NCBI RefSeq assembly: GCF_023715465.1
Contig: NZ_JAMBOE010000004.1
Span: 248,001-312,000, forward strand
DNA length: 64,000 nt
Direction: 5' to 3'
From: Paenibacillus macerans
GTDB taxonomy: Bacteria; Bacillota; Bacilli; Paenibacillales; Paenibacillaceae
In this document: one piece after another, positions 35,576 to 45,100 of the stretch
How positions within the stretch are numbered: the stretch's first letter is position 1
Layout: every line of letters starts with the position of its first letter
Program-made: the position numbers and the translations under genes
Notes under the pieces: generated by a model
What the model saw: the letters and a program-made list of their open reading frames with translations, nothing else
What the model was told of the DNA's origin: nothing
Databases searched by the model: none

Positions 35576-36694
35576 CTACGGCGCCGAAAAGCTGCGGATA
35601 ACTTCCTCGAAATCGGGCTCCTCCATGTCGACGTCGTCGATTTCTCCCCAGCCGCCAAGCTCCCGGATGATCTCCATCGTGCCGATCTCACGCCGGTCTG
35701 CTTCGACGATGACCATGTTCTCCTCTATGCCGGTGACGCGAAACGGCAGGCCGGATGGGCCAGGCGAGGCCCGGCCGGCCCTCGAACCCGCCGCCGCCTG
35801 AACGAATCCGGCCCGGGCAGCGCCATCCGGGGAACCGGCAACATGCCGCGCCTTGATCCCTTCCTCCAGGTTCTCGGTAACATGTCCCGCCTCTCTCCAT
35901 TGCTCCGGCACTCGAAACCCGCCGCGGAACTTTACGCGGAATACCGTTGGCAAGCCGATCATGTCACGCAGCGAGCGGATCGTTCCGTCATAGGCCAGCT
36001 GCCCGTGATTGATCACCATCACGCGGCTGCACAGCTGCTCGATATCGTCCATGTCGTGCGTGGTGAGCAGGATCGTTTTCCCGAAGTCCTTGTTTAAAGT
36101 TTGCAAAAACTGCCGGATGTTGCGTTTGGCGTGCACATCAAGGCCGATCGTCGGTTCATCGAGGAACAGCAGATCCGGGTCGTGCAGCATGGCGGCCGCA
36201 ATGTCGGCCCGCATCCGCTGGCCCAGCGACAGCTTGCGCACCGGCGTCATCCAAAACTCGCGCAGATCCAGCAGCTCGGCAAACCGGTCCAGGCGCTCCC
36301 GTTTTTCCGCCGGGCTTACACCGTACATTTCCGCCAGGATGTCGTAGGAATCCTTTACGGGCAAATCCCACCACAACTGGCTGCGCTGCCCGAACACGAC
36401 GCCCAACCTGCGGACGGCTCGCCGCCGGTCGCGGTGGGGGTTCAGGCCGCCGACCGTAACCGTGCCTGAGGTCGGGTGCAGAATGCCGGTGAGCATTTTG
36501 ATCGTCGTCGACTTGCCCGCCCCGTTAGGCCCGATGTAGCCGACAAACTCCCCGCGCCCGATCTTAAAGCTGATGCCCCGGACCGCCTCTTTCAGCCGGT
36601 ATTCCCGCGAAAACAACGTGCGCAGTCCGGACAGCTTCCCCTCCCGCACGACAGGCGTTTTGAACTCTTTATATAAATGGCTGGCTTCGATCAT
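35576..36694 (-). CDS. ABC transporter ATP-binding protein of an ABC-2 exporter
   Basis: The 372-residue protein has Walker A GPNGAGKST, Q-loop FGQRSQLWWDL, signature LSLGQRMRADIAAAML, Walker B LLFLDEPTIGLD and H-loop TTHDMDD. The GQRSQLWWDL segment is typical of ATPases paired with DUF990-type permeases, which lie just upstream. ATG 36694 is chosen for its AAAGGAGGGAG. A Gly/Ala/Arg-rich insertion (about 290-330, absent in relatives) interrupts the C-terminal regulatory part, which ends with an acidic MEEPDFEEVIRSF tail. The exported substrate is unknown. Confidence 0.92.
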   Translation of the reverse strand: MIEASHLYKEFKTPVVREGKLSGLRTLFSREYRLKEAVRGISFKIGRGEFVGYIGPNGAGKSTTIKMLTGILHPTSGTVTVGGLNPHRDRRRAVRRLGVVFGQRSQLWWDLPVKDSYDILAEMYGVSPAEKRERLDRFAELLDLREFWMTPVRKLSLGQRMRADIAAAMLHDPDLLFLDEPTIGLDVHAKRNIRQFLQTLNKDFGKTILLTTHDMDDIEQLCSRVMVINHGQLAYDGTIRSLRDMIGLPTVFRVKFRGGFRVPEQWREAGHVTENLEEGIKARHVAGSPDGAARAGFVQAAAGSRAGRASPGPSGLPFRVTGIEENMVIVEADRREIGTMEIIRELGGWGEIDDVDMEEPDFEEVIRSFSAP

Positions 36695-36791
36695 AAGCCG
36701 CTCCCTCCTTTTCGGTTCCTGTATGCTTTCGCTCACTCGTACGTTTAGCTCCTTGTACTTACGGCCCTCCGTACTTGCTCTCCCTGGACGC

Positions 36792-37772
36792 TTAGCTCCC
36801 CGTGCTTTGATATTTAGTGATGCCGAACTGCCAGAACCTTAGGCTGGCGGCTAGACAAACCGCCGCTGCCCCGGCCGTCGCCGCAAGGATCCACGGCCCC
36901 CATTCGCCCCGCAAAATATACAGCGATGGTACGTAATTGACAAAGCCGACCGGGATCACGAACAAAAATAGCGAAGACATCCATTTCGGATACAGGGTAA
37001 GCGGGTACCTGGCCGCCGTGTGGGCGGCATCCTCGGTGAAATTTTGCAGTTCGCTGATCCGGGTCGTCCAGAAACCGAGCGTAGCCGTGGCGAGTCCGAT
37101 AGAAAACAAAATGACTGCGCCGGTAACGATAATGAACAGCGTAAACGGCACCGCGGTCCAGCCTACTTGTCCGCTATGCATCATCGCGCCGAGCGACCAG
37201 CACAGGATAAAACCGCCCTGCAGCAGTTCGCCGGGCATCAGCCGGAAATTCTGCGGCATTAAAGCAAGCAGCACCGGCATCGGCCGCGTCAGCAACTGGT
37301 CGAGTTCTCCGCCGACCAGGTATTTTTCCAGATGGTGCACCTCATCGGCAAACGTGCGGTACAGCGTTTTGGACAAGGTCATCACCGCAAACAGATACCC
37401 GATCTCGTAAACCGACCAGCCCTGGATGGCACCGAACTTGTCCAGAACGATCGCGACCATCAAAAATTCGGAGATTTGGATCAACGCGGCCAGCACCGTG
37501 CCCAGCAAAAAATTCAATTTGTATTGCATCCGGCTTTTGATGCTCGTACGGATCAGCAGCCGGTACAGGTTCAGCCATGACGTCGGCTTCACGCCGGTGG
37601 ACCTGGCCGGGCCGGTAGTGACCTTCGAGAATCGTCCGCCGCTGCCGCTAAGGTTATCGTTCATTTCGTGTGTGCCGTCTATGCGGCTCTTAGGCTTCTG
37701 CCCGTTCTTTGGCTTCTGCCCGCTCTTAGGCTTCTGCTCGTTTTCAGTCCCAGGACTCTTCCTTTCGTTCAT
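36792..37772 (-). CDS. ABC-2 family permease (DUF990 type), second subunit
   Basis: The 326-residue membrane protein has six hydrophobic spans. The conserved core (EVHHLEKYLVGGELDQLLTRP, then LGFWTTRISELQNFTEDAAHTARYP-like text) is typical of DUF990/ABC2_membrane_6. The ATG at 37772 overlaps the stop of the first permease (ATGA). Residues about 8-30 contain tandem KPKSGQ/KPKNGQ repeats, an unusual charged cytoplasmic tail. It makes a heteromeric exporter channel with the permease upstream and the ATPase downstream. Confidence 0.9.
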   Translation of the reverse strand: MNERKSPGTENEQKPKSGQKPKNGQKPKSRIDGTHEMNDNLSGSGGRFSKVTTGPARSTGVKPTSWLNLYRLLIRTSIKSRMQYKLNFLLGTVLAALIQISEFLMVAIVLDKFGAIQGWSVYEIGYLFAVMTLSKTLYRTFADEVHHLEKYLVGGELDQLLTRPMPVLLALMPQNFRLMPGELLQGGFILCWSLGAMMHSGQVGWTAVPFTLFIIVTGAVILFSIGLATATLGFWTTRISELQNFTEDAAHTAARYPLTLYPKWMSSLFLFVIPVGFVNYVPSLYILRGEWGPWILAATAGAAAVCLAASLRFWQFGITKYQSTGS

Positions 37773-38557
37773 CCGCCCTGCACCTCCAATTTCCGCCGCA
37801 GCAGCCGGGTCGCCAGCAGACAGCAGGCGGTCATCAGGACGCACCAAATCAGCGTTCCCCATAAGGCGGAGCCGCTTCCTGTTCCAAGATAAATCGTTGT
37901 GGGAACGTACAGCAGGTAGGGATAAGGCGACATCCAGGCGAGGTTTGCCAGCGGTCCGGGCAGCCATTCCAGCGGGATGAAAAAGCCGGCGAGCAAATTG
38001 ATCAGCGCACTATTGGCCCAATAGAGCCAGGACGATTCCGTCGTCCACAAGGCGCTTACGCCGATCAAATAGTTTATGCAAATCGACAGATAGGAAGCTC
38101 CGAGCAGCCCTAACACGGTGTACAGAATGGCGGTCCATTGATTCGGAACTTGCAGTGAGAAAACGAAAAAATACAGGAGATAGATCGGGATGGATTTGTA
38201 AACGAACTGGTAGGCGATTTGCCCCCATTCCCTGGCCATCGTATGGCTGAACAGATGGACGGGACGCATCAGGTCAAGCGCGATTTGCCCGGTCCTGACG
38301 GATTGGGGTATGCCCAGCCCACTTGTAATGAAACTGGTGATCCACAGACATGCCTGGGTGAAGGCGATGTAATTCACCATCCCCTGCGTTCCGTACTCTC
38401 CCAGCGAGTGGTCCTTTCCCAGCCCAATCCAGATGCACGCGTACATAAATCCGAACATCGCGCTCGCGAGGTTGTGCACCATATGGGCTCCGCGGTATTG
38501 CAAATTGCGGGCATAGGCTTTGGAAGCCAGCGTGAAATAAAGCATGCGGTTAAACAC
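37769..38557 (-). CDS. ABC-2 family permease, first subunit
   Basis: The 262-residue protein has six spans. GQIALDLMRPVHLFSHTMAREWG and FFIPLEWLPGPLANLAWMSPYPYL are typical of the first of the two permeases in DUF990-type exporters. It is the first gene of a three-gene minus-strand operon. Upstream, the promoter region shares 150 bp with a plus-strand c-di-GMP riboswitch promoter facing the other way. Confidence 0.9.
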   Translation of the reverse strand: MFNRMLYFTLASKAYARNLQYRGAHMVHNLASAMFGFMYACIWIGLGKDHSLGEYGTQGMVNYIAFTQACLWITSFITSGLGIPQSVRTGQIALDLMRPVHLFSHTMAREWGQIAYQFVYKSIPIYLLYFFVFSLQVPNQWTAILYTVLGLLGASYLSICINYLIGVSALWTTESSWLYWANSALINLLAGFFIPLEWLPGPLANLAWMSPYPYLLYVPTTIYLGTGSGSALWGTLIWCVLMTACCLLATRLLRRKLEVQGG

Positions 38558-38712
38558 CTCCGATAAGCATAATTAGAGGGAGTTTTAATCCCCTCATAGA
38601 CGGCGGACCCGTCCACTTCAGTCAAGGCGATTTGCAAGAAGGACACTATCATACCTTAATATTCCAAGGGTGGCAAGAGAAATCTTGCGCACCCGGCTTA
38701 CCAGGAAATGGA

Positions 38713-38741
38713 TTGCATGTTTTTTGGAATCGTGATACGAT
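38713..38741 (+). promoter_or_regulatory. Promoter of the c-di-GMP riboswitch RNA
   Basis: TTGCAT (38713-38718), a 17-bp spacer and TACGAT (38736-38741) stand just before the aptamer on the plus strand. Transcription would start near 38748. Confidence 0.65.
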
Positions 38742-38754
38742 ACTTTTTGTGAAA

Positions 38755-38840
38755 AAGCAGCTACGATAAACGGCAAACCTGTCGAAAGGCAGCGACGCAA
38801 AGCTAAAGGGCCTTCCCGCAAGGATGGCAGCCAGCTACCG
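38755..38840 (+). ncRNA. Cyclic di-GMP-I (GEMM) riboswitch without a downstream gene
   Basis: The conserved GEMM-I core is intact: GGCAAACC, CGAAAGGC, GCGACGCAAAGCTA, GGGCC, the GNRA-like CCGCAAGG hairpin loop, and the closing GGCAGCCAGCTACCG. It has its own promoter and is followed at once by a terminator. The next 3 kb on this strand contains only the antisense of a histidine kinase and of a guanylyltransferase gene. It therefore either makes a free small RNA or, when read-through is allowed, a long antisense RNA. Confidence 0.92.
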
Positions 38841-38857
38841 AACAGAAGGCTTTTTTT
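38810..38857 (+). terminator. Expression-platform terminator of the c-di-GMP riboswitch
   Basis: GCCTTC (38810-38815) pairs with GAAGGC (38845-38850), followed by seven T. The left arm lies inside the aptamer, so ligand binding and termination should exclude each other, which suggests an ON switch. Confidence 0.75.
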
Positions 38858-38881
38858 GTTTTTTATATGTACAAATAAGAC

Positions 38882-39961
38882 TTAATCCAAGTGAACGGGT
38901 TTTGGCATATGCAAGCGGAATGTGCTTCCTCGCCCTACTTCCGAGGTTACGCTAATTGTCCCTCCATGGTCTGTTACAATTTTTTTAACGATATAAAGTC
39001 CCAAACCGCTGCCCTTAATTTGGCGGGAGCCGGAATGGCTGACTCGATAAAACTTATCGAACAGCCGCGCATGCATCTTTACGGGAATCCCTATTCCGCA
39101 ATCCGTCACCTCGATGACATAATCGCCTGCTTCTTCCGCGATTCGGATGAATACAAATTCTTTGCCGGGAGAATATTTACGCGCATTGCTGATTAAATTG
39201 TCAAAGACTTGAGTGATTCTGATCCGGTCCGCATAGATAAAAGCGTCTTCAACCTCGGAGTCCACGTGAATGCGATGCGATGATTTCAAATTCCACCGTT
39301 CGGCCACTTCGTAAATGAGCTCCACCAGCGGTACATAAGTTTTATGATAGTTAAACACTCCCGATTCCAGCCGCTCACTGTCCAAAACATCCTCAAGCAG
39401 ATTGGACAGCCGGTTCCCTTCCGCAAAAATGATTTCCATGTAGCGCCGCCTGTTTTGTGCGGAAATATCGTACTGCATCAACATTTCCACATAACCCAGC
39501 AGCGTCGTCAGGGGTGTCCTTAATTCATGGGAGACCACGCTGATCATTTCGCGTCTTTGCTTATCGGCCGCCTCCTCTTCGCCGCATTCCCGAAATACTA
39601 ATAAATACCCATAGCACGCCGTTTGCGCTTCATCCAACACAGGATTCACATAAAACGAAAATAAACGCCTAGGCCCTTTGGCATATAGGAATTCCCCTTC
39701 GTTCCTGTACACCTCTCCTCTCCGAAACGCTTGTATTGTCTTGGTAAGCTTATGCTCCTCCTGCTGAATGTTCGCATCCAACGCTTTTGTAAAAACCGAA
39801 ATGTCCTGCCCCGACATCTCTTCCAAGCCGAACAGGGCTTTGAGCCTGCGGTTCATAAACACGATCATACCCCTAGTATCGCATTTAATGATACCTTCCT
39901 GAAATGATTCCAAGTAGTACGTATCAATGTCGTGTTGTTCCTCAGCCATTTTTTCTCTCAT
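38882..39961 (-). CDS. PAS-domain sensor histidine kinase
   Basis: The 359-residue cytoplasmic kinase has no membrane span. A PAS domain (about 14-125, LESFQEGIIKCDTRGMIVFMN) is followed by HisKA (VVSHELRTPLTTLLGYVE) and HATPase (DNLISNARKYSP, DCGIGI, GSGLGLYIVKKI). It lies 21 bp after the guanylyltransferase gene on the same strand, so the two are co-transcribed. The likely partner is the OmpR-type regulator encoded divergently at 41498. The c-di-GMP riboswitch RNA, if read through, would be antisense to this gene from its 3' end. Confidence 0.9.
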   Translation of the reverse strand: MREKMAEEQHDIDTYYLESFQEGIIKCDTRGMIVFMNRRLKALFGLEEMSGQDISVFTKALDANIQQEEHKLTKTIQAFRRGEVYRNEGEFLYAKGPRRLFSFYVNPVLDEAQTACYGYLLVFRECGEEEAADKQRREMISVVSHELRTPLTTLLGYVEMLMQYDISAQNRRRYMEIIFAEGNRLSNLLEDVLDSERLESGVFNYHKTYVPLVELIYEVAERWNLKSSHRIHVDSEVEDAFIYADRIRITQVFDNLISNARKYSPGKEFVFIRIAEEAGDYVIEVTDCGIGIPVKMHARLFDKFYRVSHSGSRQIKGSGLGLYIVKKIVTDHGGTISVTSEVGRGSTFRLHMPKPVHLD

Positions 39962-39982
39962 TCGCCAACCGCTTGTCCGGTT

Positions 39983-41371
39983 TTACCGCCTGGCCGGCAC
40001 TTCATGGTTTTGCTCTTCCCCCTTTCCCTCCTTCGCCATCCAAGGAGCGGCATAACGGATAATGTCGCTGTCTTCGATTTTTAGACCGATTTGCAATTCG
40101 ATCAATTCCAGATCGCTGTACGCCAACAGCGCATGTTTCATGCCGGGCTCAACGACAACAACGCTTCCCGCTTCTACGGGAAACGGTTGGCCGTCAATAC
40201 ACGCTTCGCCCGCGCCGGCAATCACGATCCAGATTTCTTTGCGCCGCTCATGTTCATGATAACCGATAAAACGGCCTGCGGAAATAACGGCCCGGTTGGT
40301 CACTGATTCCGTTTCTCCCGCTTGTCTTGCGGTCAACACCGTCTTCCGGCCCCACCAGGTTTCTTTGAAACGGGGGGTGATTTCGACTTGATCCACCATA
40401 TCTTTAATGCCGGTCGACGCTTCCCGGTCGGTGACCAGAATCCCGTCAGGTCCTGCGGCCACGACGATATTGGGCACTCTCCATACGCCTACGGGGATGT
40501 CCAGCTCATTGACAATACGGGAGCCGGATGAATCGGGACAGACGTAACCGCTCCCGCTGACCTGCTGCTCCATTTCTTCCGAAAGCGAATTCCATGTGCC
40601 GATATCTTTCCAGCGGCCTTGATAAGGTACGGCTACAATATGCTTCGTTCGTTCTACCACCTCGATGTCGAAGCTTTGGCGCGGAAGCTGCTTATACATG
40701 CCGAACAGCTCATCGTAATCTGCCGGCAGGCCCCTTTGCTTAAGCCCGTCAAGCAGAAATCCAAGCCGAAACACGAACACGCCGCAGTTCCACAAGGCTC
40801 CTTCGTCAATTAACGTTTGGGCCCGAGCCGCGGAAGGCTTTTCCACAAACGCCCGGACCCGCATGCTTCCGTCCGCTTCGGCCGGTTGCTGCGTCACAAT
40901 ATAACCGAATTTATCCGCAGGCGCGTCGGGAGCAACGCCCAAAAGCGCCAGATCGGCGCCAGCGCCCGCCAACACGCCGGGCAGTTTGGCCAAGGCTTGA
41001 AAAAAGGAATCCTCCGCATAACCATCTACCGGCAAAACCCCTACGATTTCGTCAGGATCGCAGCCTTCCTTGCTATGCAAGTAGACGGAAGCCAAACTGA
41101 TAGCCGGAAAGGTGTCCCTCCGCTCCGGTTCCTCCAGAATCGGCGCCAGATCGCCAACCTGCCCTTGAATCAGCTCCTTTTGTCCGAGGCCGGCCGAAAA
41201 CAACAACGCCTCCGCCAACCCCACGTCGGTAAGCTGGCGGCAAACCCGCTGCAGCATGCTTTCCGCCTTCCCCTCATGCCGCAACACGGGCAAAAACTGC
41301 TTTGGGCGGTTCGTGTTCGACAAAGGCCATAGCCGTTTCCCCGCACCGCCTGACAATAAAATTAGACGCAT
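39983..41371 (-). CDS. manC: Mannose-1-phosphate guanylyltransferase (ManC/AlgA-like)
   Basis: The 462-residue protein makes GDP-mannose from mannose 1-phosphate and GTP. It has the nucleotidyltransferase signature LLSGGAGKRLWPLS and RPKQFLPV, then DKFGYIV, VEKP and the sugar-site segment GRWKDIGTWNSL. A C-terminal cupin of phosphomannose-isomerase type follows (about 345-440, GYHEHERRKEIWIVI and VVVEPGMKHAL). Bifunctional homologues also isomerise fructose 6-phosphate; whether this one does is open. ATG 41371 follows AGGTGGGAG. It supplies the sugar donor for the glycan cluster next to it. Confidence 0.92.
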   Translation of the reverse strand: MRLILLSGGAGKRLWPLSNTNRPKQFLPVLRHEGKAESMLQRVCRQLTDVGLAEALLFSAGLGQKELIQGQVGDLAPILEEPERRDTFPAISLASVYLHSKEGCDPDEIVGVLPVDGYAEDSFFQALAKLPGVLAGAGADLALLGVAPDAPADKFGYIVTQQPAEADGSMRVRAFVEKPSAARAQTLIDEGALWNCGVFVFRLGFLLDGLKQRGLPADYDELFGMYKQLPRQSFDIEVVERTKHIVAVPYQGRWKDIGTWNSLSEEMEQQVSGSGYVCPDSSGSRIVNELDIPVGVWRVPNIVVAAGPDGILVTDREASTGIKDMVDQVEITPRFKETWWGRKTVLTARQAGETESVTNRAVISAGRFIGYHEHERRKEIWIVIAGAGEACIDGQPFPVEAGSVVVVEPGMKHALLAYSDLELIELQIGLKIEDSDIIRYAAPWMAKEGKGEEQNHEVPARR

Positions 41372-41411
41372 TTTTTCTCCCACCTTTAAATTGATGATTG
41401 TCACAATATTT

Positions 41412-41456
41412 CAAATATTAATCATTTTTGTTATTTTATATATTGCAAATATTAAT
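41412..41456. promoter_or_regulatory. Direct repeat in the manC/regulator divergent promoter region
   Basis: CAAATATTAAT occurs at 41412-41422 and 41446-41456 in an AT-rich 126-bp region between the divergent manC and response-regulator genes. OmpR-family proteins bind direct repeats, so these may be sites for the neighbouring regulator. The 34-bp period (about three helical turns) is longer than usual. Confidence 0.35.
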
Positions 41457-41497
41457 TTTTCCTTTATCATTTCATAGAATAGGAGGGTGACTTATGG

Positions 41498-42190
41498 ATG
41501 AATACTAAAGTACTACTTGTTGATGATGAGAAAAATCTAACCGATATGATCGCTCTCTTCCTTGAAGAGAACGGGTACCAGGTGAATAGCTTCTATCATT
41601 CCCAGGAAGCGATGCAAATGCTGAAGCAAGATGAGCCCGACGTGATCATCATCGACCTGATGCTGCCCGAGATGGACGGCAACGAGCTGGTCCGCGCGCT
41701 TCACACTCATACTTCCGCACCGGTTCTGATGATTTCGGCCAACACCCTGCTTGATGAACGGATTCGCGCGCTCGAAAACGGGGCGGACGATTTTCTGTGC
41801 AAGCCGTTTAGCCTAAAGGAGCTGGACGCCAGAATCAAAGCGCTGCTCAGAAGATCGCAGACCGCCCGGGAATCGCTGGACGCCTCGCACATTCCGGCCA
41901 AAAAAGGCGACATCGCCGTTAACGAGTATAGACGCAGCTTATTTGTAAACGGCGAAGAGATCGAAGTGACGAATATTGAATTTGAAATTATGAAACAGTT
42001 GGCCAGTTCTCCCGGCAAAGTATTCACCCGCAACGAACTTCTTGACCGGATTAAGGGCAGCGACCGCGCCTACTTGGACCGCACCATCGATGTGCATATT
42101 TCCAGCTTGCGCAAAAAAATCGAACCCGACCCGAAAAATCCGCGTCACATTGTGACCGTATGGGGAGCCGGGTACAAGTACGCTTTATAA
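41498..42190 (+). CDS. OmpR-family response regulator of the glycan cluster
   Basis: The 230-residue protein has a receiver domain (VDDEKN, phospho-Asp in IIIDLMLPEMDGNE, Lys in FLCKPFSLKE) and a winged helix (IMKQLASSPGKVFTRNELLDRI). It is the only plus-strand gene of the cluster. It ends 4 bp from the convergent stop of the AftD-like gene. The likely partner is the PAS kinase at 38882. Its likely target is the glycan or manC promoter. A five-codon frame (MDEY-stop) overlaps its start and shares the AGGAGGGTGA. Confidence 0.92.
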   Translation: MNTKVLLVDDEKNLTDMIALFLEENGYQVNSFYHSQEAMQMLKQDEPDVIIIDLMLPEMDGNELVRALHTHTSAPVLMISANTLLDERIRALENGADDFLCKPFSLKELDARIKALLRRSQTARESLDASHIPAKKGDIAVNEYRRSLFVNGEEIEVTNIEFEIMKQLASSPGKVFTRNELLDRIKGSDRAYLDRTIDVHISSLRKKIEPDPKNPRHIVTVWGAGYKYAL

Positions 42191-42194
42191 GGTT

Positions 42195-45100
42195 TTACGA
42201 AAAAAACCGCCTTTGGCCTTGTTGATAATTCTTATGGAAGAACAGCCCGCCCAGCGCAAAAATACATACCGCACCAACCGCCATGCATAACACTAGCAAA
42301 ACGATTCCAACTAGATAGAAGCGGCGGAGAATCACGACGATCTTGCCGCTTCCGCTCCCGCTCGTGATGAACCCGGTCGTTACCCCGTTTACGGCGATGC
42401 GAGCCCGTTGCTTCTCTCCGTTCAGTTCAAACTCCCACAGCGGATGGGGCGACTCACTCTCATTGATCAGCACCTGCTCATGCTGCGGATTGCGGAGCGT
42501 GAACTTGCGGCTCATCGCATCTATGCGCTGAACCGTCACCCCGGGCGGATCCGGCGGAGAGGTGAAAAAGGCTTCGCTGCCGTCCCCTTCAAAAAGAATG
42601 AATTGATCGAGCAGAATCATGTCCTTATACGGAATGACCGAATAATTTTTCATCCGGAAAAATCCTTTGTCCCGGCGATCCCCCTTCGCCAGCACTTGAA
42701 TCCGCATCCCCGCCGCCCCTTCGGGCGCGGTAAAGATCTGCTCATAATGGTTCCACTTGTTTTTGTAGCTCTCTTCGACTTCATCAACGTAAGAAGTGGC
42801 AATCACTTCATCTTGATCGTTAAAAAACACCACTTTCAAATGCCGGCCGGGAGCATTCTCCGATACAGCGTCAAAGCTTACTAAGTACTCTCCATTCGCT
42901 TCCGCGGGCATCAAGCCGGATTCATAGGTGTACCAGGCGCAGGAAGCGGTGGGCGAATAACGGATATCCAGTTGGCCCTTCGCAGCTTTCAGCTCCGAGC
43001 GGCCCAGCGGGAGACGGACGCACGCCTCTTCCGCGCCCGCTGGCGCATCCGGCGGCATATCGGACGGCGCATCGGACGGCGCATCCGCCGTAGCGGCCGC
43101 CGCTTGCACCGCTTGGCCAGATGCACGCTTCGGCAGTTGAAAATCCGCCGGCGAGCTCAGCGACGGAACCGAACTGTCAAACACGATCGACAGTGTGTAA
43201 GTTCCTTTAGCCAGGTGCAAATCCCGGATTTCATGGCGCCCGTAATCCGTCAATACCTCGGGCAAGCGAAGCAGCTTTTTGGTGAAGGTCTCCCGCAAAT
43301 GATCGGTTTCGACCACCGTATCCTCTGCTCGTAGTATACTCGGGCCTGCCGCTTGTACGGTGCGTTTTATCACTTCTCCTGTCGCCTGATTGGTCAAGGT
43401 TACCGTCAACTTGCCGCGGTGACCGGACGGCAACTTGGCCAGCAGCGCCGCCGAATAATCGCCGTCCCGCAAAATTTCCACGGTTCTGCGCAGTTCTCCG
43501 TCCTGATAGCTGATCCCGCGGCCCAAGCTCAATTTCGGGTATGCCCGTTCGCTTTGCACGTTCCCCAATCCCATAAAATCGTGCTCCGCCTCCAGCACCA
43601 AAAACAGCTTGGCCCGCTCGATCGCCCGCTGCGCGGGTAGCGCCAGTTCCTCCCGCTTCTCGTCAGGAACAATCGCCAGCGTATTGACGGCATTAAATCC
43701 CTGAACATTGGTTACCGAAACATTCACCTCCCCCCGCGGCAGCAGATGCTGTCCCAAGTCCACCCATTGAAACTGATTGATGCTGTCGTCTTTGGTCGGC
43801 ACATCGACCGTCCCGTCCGGCAACGTAACACGGATGCTCCCCCCCGCTTTGTTGACCAGCACCCGCGCGTAGATCCGCGATAGCTGCTGCTTGTCCATCG
43901 TTTTATGCATGACAAAAGTGTTTGGTTTCTTATACGCCCCAAGATCGGCCAGATCAATCGCATGAATCCGCCAATAGGTATTTTGCTCCGGCCGCTGCCG
44001 GGTCAAAAGGTCGATCCGCATCCGCGCGGTGCTGGGCGGCGTGATAAATTCCCCGTAAAAGCGGGCCCCGTCAAAATCGCTTTCCGTCGTGGGCGCAACA
44101 ACATAATGGATGCCGAGCTCATTTTTGTTTTCATCGTAAAAACGGACCTTGAAATGCAATTGGCTTGTCCCCTTGCCTGACGCCGTAATGGAAAATTGAT
44201 ACGGGTTGTTTTCCTTCGCCTCCAGTAAACCCGATTTGGCCACCTGCCAGATGTTCTTCGGTTCTCCTTTCATAATCTCTCCGTACAGTTTGGGCAATCG
44301 CTCCGCCGTATTTGAGGGAGCCGCCTGAATCTTGAACAGGTCCGGGTTATCGGCGGTAAAAAATTGGTTCCCGCTGAGCATGCCGTCAAGATCAAGCACC
44401 GTCTTCCCTTTGATCCGGTCCATCATATAAGGAGCGACATCCAGCTTGCTGGTAGCAAAAGTAACGGCGGTACCGGCGTTCAGATCCATATCAAAAGGAT
44501 AATTGCCGATATTTTGCGAGGCCAAATACCACAGCCAATCATTGTTGGAAACCAGCGTTTTCGACCATTTCAGATAAGCGTTCCCGTCCTCGATGGCATC
44601 GAACGGACGCAGGTAGTATTCAGCGGGAAGCTGGGACAACATCAGATCATCAAAGGAAGCGGCCTCCAGATAATCCCCTTGGTTCACGGCCGGCAAAATC
44701 GGCAGTGAAGGGTTTAAGCCAGTGAACAGCACCCCGAAAGCGGAGAAGTCGAAACCGGGTTGATGACTGTAGCTTTCCATGCGGCTGAAGCCGTATGGCG
44801 TTACCACCTTGCGCGGGACGACATGCATGTAGGGCAGCGCATGTTCCAGCCGATACAATGAGAAATATTGGTTATTGTACGTATTGTCCAAGCCTTCCTG
44901 CATCTTCAACAGCTCTTGGTTAAACGCCTGCCGTTCTTCCTGTCCGGCGTATTCCTGATGATAGACAAGCTGGTCGATGCCGAAGGGCGCAAACAGCTTG
45001 CCCAGCTTGCTGCTTAGCCCGTTATCCAGCAAGTATTGAAGAAAATTCATATAATACGTAATGCTCGGCGCGTTCCCCTCATGGTGAAACAAGGTGTTTT

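Noticed and set aside
42190..42210. Bidirectional terminator between the response regulator and AftD-like genes
   Set aside because: GGTTTT...AAAACC can pair but is short, AT-rich and lacks a following T-run on either strand.
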